NCBI GenBank assembly: GCA_965649825.1
Contig: OZ287695.1
Span: 620,001-684,000 of the forward strand
Direction: 5' to 3'
From: Penicillus capitatus
Taxonomy: Eukaryota; Chlorophyta
Length of the DNA stretch: 64,000 bases
The notes beneath the pieces are model-generated. The model searched no databases. It had not been told where the DNA came from and saw only the letters and a program-made list of their open reading frames with translations. The position numbers and the translations under genes are program-made. Positions 55,814 through 64,000 of the stretch are shown piece after piece; positions within the stretch are counted from its first letter, which is position 1, and each line of letters begins with the position of its first letter.

Positions 55814-56420
55814 TCATGTCATGAGCATCACACGTAATGCTTTCGTCTTTTGCCTTCCTCGGTTTTTCGACTCAAAACCCATCAGGATTTTGGCTGGCGA
55901 TGTTCTGAGAACCAAAAGATGCAACGTTCGGACGGCACAGAGTAGGTATGCTCTGAAGGCTATCATACCGATCTGCTTTCTTTCCATGCTCGCTTTGATA
56001 TCCTCAACAGGACTTCGATTGCATCTCTCTACCATCCTGCAGCTTTCTGGTGTTAGCGCTCTCGATGTCGTATGTCGTATGTCATTGTCACAGGGTATCT
56101 CCTGCAAACCATCCTGCGCAAAGCTCGAGCCTTGATCGGTTAACAAAAAAGTCGACTTGTCAAGACGCGTCGCTATCTCCGCTTTCGGTACTGCTTCTGT
56201 ACATTGGCTGCAGTACAATCGATTGCAGCGAACGCCTTCGGTCATGGTGCACAAGTCGATGGAGTTGAGCATGCATTTGCCTCTTCGCCTTGTCAGCGGC
56301 AATGATCCGATGAAATCTGCCGCGAGGACCTCGAATGACTAGACGATAACGGACTATCTCTCGGACTTGCTTGGTCATTAGGTTGTTGACACAGCCGACA
56401 ACTTCGCGCTGTTTCTAAGC
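55814..56420 (-). mobile_element. Ty3/gypsy-type integrase relic, copy 2
   Basis: Second copy of the fragment at 38413-39040, with LLTDQGSSFAQ (second Asp) and SCRMVERCNRS (Glu) again 35 residues apart. The zinc-site part is more damaged (part of the SCRLCQQ stretch and a Ser/Arg run are deleted near 56350-56375). Part of the A2/A3 block duplication. Confidence 0.7.
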
Positions 56421-56980
56421 GTTCGTCATACAATCTCGGCCATCGCTACTTGAGTGTCGATCGTGCTGTGAGTTTTCCGACGCTTCATGGCCGCCAGCAC
56501 GATGTGACGTCTTCGACGCGGCAGGCTTTCGCGTACCGTCTACAAAGATGATGATTCGACTGTGTGTTTGTCATCTTTGTGTGGCGCGTTCCTGTGACGT
56601 CGTCCATTCAATGCGGAAGAAGTCAAGAAGGAATCGAAGCTCCGTGTTCGCAATCGTTGTGAGACTTCATAGCTTATCTATGTAAGAAACTTGCAGTTGT
56701 GGGGTGGAGATGACAGCAGTACTCAATGTGACATCTACACTGTCTTGCAGTCCAGGTTGGACCGAAACCACCATCTGATCTTTCCGTTGCGTTTGATTGC
56801 GATAAGCTGCTACATACGCACTCGCAAGAGGCAGGTCACCGAATCCTGAAACTCTCTGTCTTCTTCTCGTACGAAGAGCGTTTTGATTAGACACCTCTTA
56901 CGCAGGCGATCTATGTCACGACATCTTGTCAAAGGACGGAATACGAGAATCGCACATGGCACGTGACTTCCGCGCTAACG
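56421..56980. other. Partner of 39041-39590, no gene
   Basis: Continuation of the segmental duplication beyond the integrase relic; on the minus strand it would be upstream of the integrase core. Short frames (for example 56667-56894) resemble those of the partner but are broken. Confidence 0.45.
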
Positions 56981-56984
56981 ACGA

Positions 56985-57231
56985 GGAGTGAATATGTACT
57001 TGCACCACCAACCGGAATGCGCCTCGCAACGAACCACTCCTCTCATCTCACAGGACCGATCGTCGAAGAGTGTCTCGTTGGTCGACTGGCATCGGCAGAC
57101 AACGGACTTGATCTTCTTTTCCGACGAGATCTGACCCTTCCACCACTCGCAGCAATCCTCTATATTGGTACTGTGGCATTGGAAATGCTGCTCTTCGAAG
57201 TCGCCGTCGTAGTCGAGCTTCACACAGAACC
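56985..57231 (-). pseudogene. Cys-rich membrane protein relic, C-terminal helices lost, interrupted by retroelement
   Basis: The frame reads (minus strand) SEWFCVKLDYDGDFEEQ, CCEWWKGQISSEKK, CRCQSTNETLFDDRSC and CEAHSGWWCKY, then diverges at about 57000 where the homologous copy (24266-24748) continues into three helices. The 5' side is cut at 57232 by an inserted non-LTR element and resumes at 57586. So this copy lost its membrane anchor and was split. Confidence 0.65.
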
Positions 57232-57585
57232 ATTCCGAACAGTACTTGCCCACGCAACCTGCGAATGTGGACAAGGAGACGAAGACAGAGATCACCTGCT
57301 CCACTCATGCACCCGATTTGATGGCATCAGAAGGACTTACCAGCAAGAACTGTTAACTAGTGAAGGGCAATCTCACTCTCTTTGGAATGCCCCGAGCTCG
57401 CTGGCGGCTTTCTTGGACAACATCGCAAGAGAATGGAACTCACAAGGAAGAAGGTGGTGTTAATCCACATGAACTAGTTTGAGTCACTATGAACAATGAA
57501 CAATGTGTTCGGCCTCTCCTCTGATGTTTCACTTTAAAAGGGGATGTAAGTACCGCCAACTTAATAATAATTCCGAACAGTACTT
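57232..57585 (+). mobile_element. 5'-truncated non-LTR retrotransposon insertion with 16-bp target-site duplication
   Basis: The insert is 57248-57569 (322 bp), flanked by the direct repeat ATTCCGAACAGTACTT at 57232-57247 and 57570-57585. The uninserted homologue near 24745-24760 has one copy only. Its coding part (to the stop at about 57463) reads HATCECGQGDEDRDHLLHSC, a CCHC cluster as found at the C-terminus of non-LTR retrotransposon ORF2 proteins, then about 55 residues ending GRRWC. A 106-bp 3' UTR ends in an AT-rich ACTTAATAATA tail. Strong 5' truncation and TSD are typical of target-primed reverse transcription. Confidence 0.88.
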
Positions 57586-58170
57586 TGCATTTTCGGTCTT
57601 GCTACGCCGGCACCGTTTCCTTTACATCCGCGCAGCTTCATTGTGGGTTCTCGCATGACCAGTTGTCGATGGCGATCGGTTCGATCGACCTACGTCGCCA
57701 AGAACAGCGTTCTCTGGACATTGGCGTCTGCGACATCGACATCAGCGCTAATGTCGAGCAATACTACCAGGAGTTGGGTGGCTCACCTGAATGGTCTCCA
57801 GATGTCCCTGTGTCGATGCCAGCATCAACAGCGTCGCGACCAGCTGATGACGTCAGATCCATGTGCGATGAGAAGCTGCATACCGTCTGTTCTAGCAGGA
57901 GACGTGTGACGTAGATCAGAGGCACACCTTTACAATATCGTCGTATCCACTTTTCGATTTTGCATGCAGCGCCGCCCGTCTGTTGCTCTTGGAGATTCCG
58001 GTCCACACCGCTGTCGGCGGAATCTGAGTGTACATTGCTCGGCAGCTGTCCGACTGTTCGATTACAGCTAACGCACTTGCAGGAACTCTCTGTCACTGCT
58101 TGGTACGGATCGATACAAGTGAGTCTCTTCATGCTCGTTAACAAAGTGTAACTTGGTCATCCGAGAAACG
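57586..58170 (-). pseudogene. Ankyrin relic upstream of Cys-rich relic (second copy)
   Basis: Homologue of 24780-25405. Pieces include a repeat ending AKSKSGYDDIVKV near 57930, LLIAHGSDV near 57870 followed after a frame change by LLMLASTQGHLETIQ near 57800, and a VLLDISADVDVADAN repeat near 57740. The start region lost the clear signal peptide seen in the first copy. Stops and shifts make it non-functional. Confidence 0.5.
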
Positions 58171-58717
58171 AAAAGGCACGACAGCCAGAGAGCAAACCGT
58201 GCAACTCAAACCATCCAACCACTCTTTCTTCATTGCTTCAAGCCGGCATGCGCGGAAGCAAGATAAGGGTATTTAAGATGGCGAGAGACTCCAGCGACTT
58301 CATTGATTGCGATATCGTGCACATATGGCCTTCGGTTTTTCCTTCCGTTACGACAGATCTTTTATCCCGTTCGTCCTCATCGAGACTATTGATGCGTTTA
58401 TTTGTAAAGGAAAGGGGTGCTTCACTCAAGTAAGAAAACTGGTCCACGCTCTGTCATGACTCTCGAGGAAGATTCGGAGTGTTCTGGAACAGATATTTTT
58501 CTAAAGGCAGATGATCAGAAAGAGGCCGGTCTGCCCACTATCGTATCTCTTACCGCCGTCGATTCGCTCGAGTCAAAAGACGTACGTCTCTGCATACGGT
58601 TTTCGAAGTACGATTCGAGTTTCTGCTGTTGGACGGCTGAGACAGAAGGTTCACGTTCTGCTGGTCTATTATAACCAAAAGACGAACAAGCGAGCGTCGA
58701 AAGCTCTCCGGAAGACA
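58171..58717. promoter_or_regulatory. Shared upstream region between divergent ANK relic and C3 (probable bidirectional promoter region)
   Basis: Closely similar to 25406-25899. It separates a minus-strand ANK/Cys-rich start from the plus-strand class C start. It contains a conserved open stretch (MARDSSDFI, near 58278) with a possible GTAAGA donor near 58430, so a 5' exon is an alternative. No TATA was seen. Confidence 0.3.
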
Positions 58718-60369
58718 ATGAAGATTCCTGTTTCTATCCTTCTTTTTATTTTAGCCGGAGATTTCTCCGTCCTCTGTACTCGCCGTAAGGCATCGACCGG
58801 CGCCGCCACACGGCCAGACACGCGTTCTCCGCGAGGTCAGGCCATGGCGAATTGAGTACCCTCGGACGTGCGAACCCCTACCCGTTGACGACGCACAATT
58901 CAGATTCACCTGTGTTCGACCGAGAGGTAACCAAGAGGCCGCTACCCACACTCTGTCTGCGTACCTCTGCTGGCGAATGTAGAGTACCACGAGTGAAGAG
59001 AGAAGGGGACAGTCGTCCGTGACGAAGCGGGTGAACTACGGAGGCCTCACGGCCGATGCACGCATCCTGGTGTACCCGCGTACATCGTCTGTGTCGATAT
59101 ACGCCCTGCTATTTAGGAAGCGGTCTCCACCATCGAGCGAGACGACGCAAGGAGCCTCGCTGCGTTGATTCGTGCAGGTCTGGATGTCAATGCGACGCAC
59201 TACGAGCCGGAAGGATATGACTACTCTCCCGACGAGATTCCATCGTTGCTGCACTGGGCGGTGGGCTTCGAGGCACTCGAATGCGTCAAGGCACGTCCAT
59301 GCCCTTATCGTTTCTCCCGACTCAAAAACGGTCTCTGGATTGAAGGTCCTCACGAGAGAAGGAGCGGACGTCGATTCCACCACTCTGTGTTCGTTCACAC
59401 CGCTTCACGATTCCGTCCTGATCGATTCGAAGGAGATAGCACAAGTTCGTCCCTGGAACATCGCTTTACCTATGACGCTACCCGTTGCTGCACGAACCGC
59501 ACGCGACAATTGTGACCTTGTCACCGGAGTTCGCCCTTCTTCGCTTTCCGACACCCGGCGGATTGCGCATGTGGATTGTCTCAGCCGCTGTTACCTGTTC
59601 CCTATCAGGGTCTTTGCCTCCTTGACACAGCTGCTCGTCGATGTGTTCAGGTTCTCTTCGCGGCCGGCGCGAACATGGATGCGAAGGACTACTTGGACAG
59701 GACGCCTTTGCATCAGGCAGCCCATTACGGGTACAGCGACATGACAGAGGTCTTGTCCTTCTTCTCTTGCACTCTATCATTTGTATGTAGCAGTTTCTCA
59801 TCGAACGGGGCGCTAACATAAGTGCGATAGACGACAGAGGATGGACGCCGCTGTTTATCGCAGCGGTCTACGCGAACCCTGACGTCGTGGAGGTCAGACG
59901 AAACGACTCACGCTCTGCTAAAGTCATGCCTGATAGGTCCTCATCAGAAGGGGAGCAGACGTCAACGTCAGCGGTGAACGAGGCTGGACGCCGCTGCACT
60001 ACGCAGCGCTCTCTAACGACGTCGACACGGCTCGGGTAAGATCGCCGGCAAACAGGCGTCCATAACGTGCGGTCGAACAGGTCCTTCTCGATTCCGGCGC
60101 AGACGTCGGTGCCAAGGATTACGTCGTGGAGCAGACGCCACTGCATACAGCATCGGCAGAAGGCTGTTTCGAAGTCGCACAGGCAAGACGCATTGCGACG
60201 CGCGATCCTGCGATTGCCTTTTTTGCAGATTCTAGTGGAAGCCGGCGCATCGAAGACCATCATGGATCGTTTTGCCAATACACCAGGCTACTACGTTTGC
60301 TCTTCCGCATTCTTTCTCAAATGCAGTGCCGCAACTCGCGCCGCTCTTGTCGAACTGCTGACTCCTTGA
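58718..60369 (+). CDS. Secreted ankyrin-repeat protein (class C, intact copy C3)
   Basis: An eight-exon model of 312 residues: 58718-58840, 59117-59290, 59346-59444, 59651-59749, 59791-59892, 59937-60035, 60081-60182, 60229-60369. Exon 1 is a signal peptide (MKIPVSILLFILAGDFSVLC) plus a 20-residue linker. Exon 2 (58 codons) is the same module that starts the ANK part of the protease fusions; five single-repeat exons follow, then a terminal exon with the family's Ala-Leu-Val-Glu-Leu-Leu end. All junctions are phase 0. Introns 2 and 7 begin GCACGT and GCAAGA, and intron 1 begins GCCATG (GC-AG), all with good acceptors. Compared with the pseudogenes C1 and C2 it keeps Trp where they have TGA. 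Exon 1 to 2 is the least certain join. Confidence 0.7.
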
Positions 60370-61040
60370 TGATCGTTCCCTGGTCTCCGGGATCACGCTC
60401 GGTAGAAGTTGTTTTGAATAAGCCAGTCGCTTTTCGATGCGATCGGACGTCGACACGGGCTTGTTGCAAAACGGTCAAGAGTAGAGTATTCAAGACACTC
60501 GTTTCTGCGTTGTCGCTGCGAAACAAGGCAGCGCGGACAATAGAGTGAGACGAGGAAGCCTTGACAATCGAGTGGCCAGATAGTCGCAAGCGAGATGATC
60601 ACGAAGTCATGCGGATCTCGGTTATCACACACGATATGACGCAAGTGAGATAGCGAGCGAAGGACGACAGGTCCAACAACACGGCGATAGTGTATTACAA
60701 AATAAAAATGAAGTTCCCCCCTCAGATCGTTTTCTTCTTCTGACAAACCTGCAGCACAATGGCAACAAGGTCTTCCCTCCAATACGTTTCGAACGCAGGG
60801 CGGATTCGACGAATCCATACCGTGTACACTCCGCTGGCCATATCAAGAAAGACCGTTCAATAAAACTCTTGCCACGAGCGATCGTACGTGGCTCGTTTTG
60901 TAGCACCCTTGGCAGTCGTCAGGCATTGTCCACTTAGCACTCTGCTCTCAAGCAATACCTCGCGCGAAAGGATGCGTGAATGGACACAAATCATTGATTA
61001 GTTAAAAGCGTTTTGAAATGTCGCTGTCAACAAGGTGTGA
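60370..61040. other. 3' flank of C3, no gene
   Basis: Shared with C1 up to about 60900, with ACAAAATAAAAATGAAG near 60695-60711 as a possible polyadenylation region. 60901-61040 is unique. Confidence 0.4.
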
Positions 61041-61330
61041 TGTCTACTCGGACAGTGTGATAATGATGCACAGAGGAAAGGATATCTACCCCGCGACATG
61101 GTCTACAAAGGAAGGGTGAGAAAGTGCGAATTTCTGCGAAAGAGACTTACGGTCGGCAGGCGACGCCTTGCAGTGCGGCGCGGGAGGTAACCCCGAACGA
61201 ACACTGACACCAGATCCGATCGAGGTGCGCGAGGAGAACGGGATGCAACTGGTAGTTGACTACTCGGAGGCATCGCGCGACTCCCGATACAACGGCGCGC
61301 TGCGCGGACATGCAGGTAGGGGGCCCTTAA
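61041..61330 (-). CDS. Last two exons of an unrecognised minus-strand gene (candidate)
   Basis: Minus-strand exon about 61308-61157 (frame AVVSGVARCLRVVNYQLHP ...), donor GTAAGT, a 48-nt intron with a pyrimidine-rich end TTTGTAG, and a final exon 61108-61031 joining in frame and ending in a stop. The splice sites are good and the frame holds, but I recognise no domain. An upstream exon may lie at about 61868-61610 (donor GTAAGT), across a long pyrimidine-rich intron, though its phase did not fit. Confidence 0.3.
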
Positions 61331-61570
61331 CATGAAAGAAGGAAAACAAGACCCAAAGAACATCAGGAAACAACAGGAAAAGACAAATGCAATGAGGAAA
61401 ACAAACAAAAAACAGTCAAACAGGCACATGCAGGCAGGTGAGGAGGAAAAGGAAAGTAAAAGATGGACACAAAGACACAGGAGACAGGTAAGCGGCAGAC
61501 AGGAGAGAAGCAAGAAAGGACAGAAGGCAAGCAGGGAGAGACACAAGAGACACCCAGGAGGGAGAAGAGA
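61323..61570. repeat. Purine-rich low-complexity tract
   Basis: About 250 bp in which the plus strand is almost all A and G with scattered C (runs such as GAGGAGGAAAAGGAAAG). On the minus strand it is a long polypyrimidine tract and could be intron. Open frames here in both directions are products of composition. Confidence 0.7.
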
Positions 61571-61599
61571 CGCAAAAAATGAAGAAAAAACGGTCCTGG

Positions 61600-62690
61600 G
61601 TGTCCGAGAGTCGCACTTACCCCTTTTCGTCGCAGTGTACAACCGCCTGCCTCATGTGCGCGACCAGGAAAGGCGGGCAGGTCGCCAAGGCCCTACCCGC
61701 TGGTGCCGCGAGGGATAGTGCGACGCCGCCGCCGGCACCGTTGCCGCGGGGCGAGGAAGTTATGTGGCATCTCAGTGGTGTGTTGATGAAGCAGTCTAGG
61801 TCCATCAGATCTTGAGAACATCCACATGCTCTGCCAGTTTCTGTCCTCGATCTATAAGTCCATCGCAACTCATGTCTGGAGCAGAGATGGTGATCTTACT
61901 CTTCGTCCGTGGAGTTAGAGGGGAATGTCATGGCTCCGTTGGCAGCAGCATCGGAGAGTGGAGCCACGATCCGATCTTATGGTTCTTCGAGAAGGGGGTC
62001 GAAGAGATTGCTTGGTCCGCGGTGACTGCTCACAGGCTTCTGGTCATCGCTCTCCACGGCTCTTTATCACCAGTAGTGTTGGCGTTTGCAAGATCCAGTC
62101 TTGGAGCATGTGGAGGCCGGTCCAGAGAAGAGTGCTCCAAACAGTGGAAGTCCATTTGCCTAGTCAAGTCCATCACTCCAGCCACATCTGCCTGCTATCG
62201 CACACGCCATCAGCAGGGCACGCTCGATCTCATCTCTGCAAAGACAACAAAACCGTTCAGACAGAACGAGTGTCAATGAATGGACCAACCTGTTGATTGT
62301 TTTCCACAGTTCGAAGTTGTTGTTTCGAGGGAGGAGAAACCATATAGACTATAATGCGTCGACTTCGTAGTCCAAAAGCAGTGGGAATTCTTCGCAGCTG
62401 CTGTGATGGATCGACACTCCTTCTCTAGAGGACTGGGCGACCGAGGAAGAAGTCCTGCCACAACAATCTGTGATTCCTTCGAAAGACCAGGGAAGTCTTA
62501 TCGATGACACCCCTCCTGCAAATGGAGAAATGTGGCCTTTCTGGTCGGATCTCCTTGAACGTACTTTTTCCGCCTCGCTTTGATGCGGATTGCCGCAGTC
62601 GACAGGATCGATTCTGAACAGCTACAGCTTCTTCAGAATGACGAAAGGCTTCCTCTTTTGGCTGCCGTCATGTCTTGAAGGAGGCCATCC
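61600..62690. other. No gene recognised
   Basis: Open frames on both strands overlap. GC-rich at 61680-61760 and more balanced after. It may belong to the same retroelement relic as 62690-63330 on the minus strand, but no motif was seen. Confidence 0.25.
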
Positions 62691-63330
62691 AGTCTCAGGG
62701 CACTGAGTCGCTTGTCGTTGACGACATCGATCAGCTGACATCAGAAGGCGGCGTTTCCATGAACCTCACTAGCTGCTTGAGGCCTTGGTACAGTCTTCTT
62801 CGTTCTGAAGGGGCGTGTTGTTTATCTCCAGATAAACGAGGTGCATTCTGATCGGACATCTTGGTCGTCCACATCGATACAAATGCACGGCAGGTGATTG
62901 GATGCATCGGTTTGGAGTACTTTGTGTCCACTGCAGATCCTCAATCCGTCTTGTCTGCAGTGCAATCTCTGCATGGACTGGATCGCGTCGGTTTGGAAAC
63001 CAGAACAGGACTTTCTGCAGAAGATCTGATGACGGATTCCCTGTTTCAATCGCTCCGACAGCGAAAGGCCTGTGCTCCAGAGTAAGATCAGGTCTGGAAG
63101 CACGTTTCTTTGCCGCCATCAAAGTTACTGGCCACTGCCGCTCCTTCTTTGTTGTGCACCATTCGTGTCTCCTCCTTCTTGTTGACGCATCTGCGCATGG
63201 CGAAGTCGATTTCCGTGCTGCTCGTTCGTTGACTGAGCGGTATGAGCTCCAGATTCCCAATGAACGTCGAAGGGATGGAGCTTCACTTTGGTTGAGCTGG
63301 ACTAATGTCGGGTGGTTTCTTTCTGCTGCC
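62690..63330 (-). mobile_element. Possible gypsy-type reverse transcriptase/RNase H relic
   Basis: The minus strand reads HRPFAVGAIETGN near 63060, then GHKVLQTDASNH near 62915 followed by DVDDQD and later a Ser-Phe-Ile. In Ty3/gypsy elements the RT thumb (RPF-W) is followed about 35 residues later by a LQTDAS start of RNase H with a DDQG-like turn, as here. Frames change several times and no catalytic YxDD box was found, so this is a weak call. Confidence 0.35.
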
Positions 63331-64000
63331 CGTTCCAGAACTACACAGGAAAGAGGAATCAGATAGATGCGCAAGAATGAACGGACTGTGTACATGATAC
63401 AACAACCACTGGTAACCCAGAACTGATCTTAGGTGTGTCCCCAGAGAGTGTCGTCTCAAGGCTCCCTCGTTGAGGCAACACCTAGAACAGTATGCTCAAC
63501 AGAGAAAAAAAGGCTCTTTTGATCACACATGTGAAGCAAGAAACACCCGAGGCTGATGGAAGAGCATGCTCGAACGATCAACTCTTCGGGAACTGAGTGA
63601 ATTCTCAGTCCCCTCTCCGATTTGGTCCTCTGATGCCTGTGGTTTGCCGAGAGAAGCTACCGGGATGTCGAGTTCAGGCCATATGTCATCCACTCGATCA
63701 TCCCTGCAGGAGTGGGAAGGTTTCCAGGTGTTCGTCGAGCGAATGGCGATTTCATGTCTCTCATCCAGCAGGGAAATGTCTCCACAGTGAAATCGACAGC
63801 CATGCGAACTGCGAACACGAGAAGGGATCTCTGCAGGTCAGCTCCATCGATGTGTTCATGCAGTCTCACCTTGAGTCCAAACCGTGTGTCGATGCAAATT
63901 TGCTGATCCATCCCTGATCGGATAGGAGTGGTCAGCACAGATCACGAATCTCGATTCCTCTTCGTTCTGCTGGCCTTGCTCGCCTTGGTCTCTTTCCAGG
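63331..64000. other. No gene recognised at right edge
   Basis: Frames on both strands are short. If 62690-63330 is an RT relic, this would be its 5' side on the minus strand, but no RT motif was identified. Confidence 0.25.

Noticed and set aside
61103-61642. A 179-residue minus-strand frame rich in Leu, Pro, Ser and Cys
   Set aside because: It is the reverse of a purine-rich low-complexity tract and carries good splice sites at its edges, so it reads as intron rather than as a membrane protein.
62861-63085. Plus-strand frame 74 residues with VVHIDTNARQVIGC
   Set aside because: The opposite strand reads as an RNase H-like TDAS stretch, a better though weak explanation; the plus frame has no recognisable domain.

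Overview
The window is nuclear DNA of a eukaryote, most likely a protist or alga. Genes are split by short (about 45-60 nt) GT-AG introns with an unusual number of GC-AG ones, spliced exons encode eukaryotic families (trypsin-like proteases with signal peptides, ankyrin repeats, BTB, ubiquitin-like repeats, an SLC13/SAC1-like transporter), and relics of Ty3/gypsy and non-LTR retroelements are present. I cannot fix the lineage from sequence alone. No rRNA, tRNA or CRISPR was seen.

The dominant content is a set of tandem and segmental duplications of one gene type: a predicted secreted trypsin-like serine protease spliced in frame to an ankyrin (ANK) repeat array. Seven copies are on the minus strand. 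Class A is at 5633-8244, 35013-37627 and 51960-55031. Class B, which has a Lys/Glu-rich linker exon between protease and ANK, is at 9160-11774, 21117-23765, 42252-45023 and 46679-49446. In each, the ANK part is built from exons that each hold exactly one repeat (mostly 99 nt, all phase 0). A related plus-strand gene without the protease (signal peptide plus ANK; class C) is intact at 58718-60369 and present as pseudogenes at 1-1047 and 25900-26655. The ANK cassette thus appears as an exon module joined to different secretory N-termini.

Layout: (i) 1-4200, class C pseudogene, a short three-helix membrane protein, small repeats; (ii) 4.4-8.4 kb, BTB gene convergent with A1; (iii) 8.4-13.3 kb, B1 and a truncated SLC13-like gene; (iv) 14.8-19 kb, Cys-rich membrane-protein family (one intact, two decayed); (v) 19.1-28.3 kb, Arg-rich repeat, B2, decayed Cys-rich/ANK genes, C pseudogene, second intact Cys-rich gene; (vi) 30.1-31.5 kb, four-fold ubiquitin-like protein; (vii) 33.5-41.1 kb, second BTB plus A2 block, gypsy integrase, inverted Arg-rich repeat; (viii) 42.2-49.5 kb, B3 and B4 in tandem; (ix) 51-60.4 kb, third BTB relic plus A3, second gypsy integrase, Cys-rich/ANK relic split by a non-LTR insertion, intact C3; (x) 60.4-64 kb, mostly unrecognised, with a purine-rich tract and a probable reverse-transcriptase/RNase H relic.

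The protease-ANK proteins, the signal-peptide ANK proteins and the Cys-rich three-helix proteins are all predicted to enter the secretory route, so the locus looks like a fast-evolving multigene region for surface or secreted proteins. That functional reading is inference.
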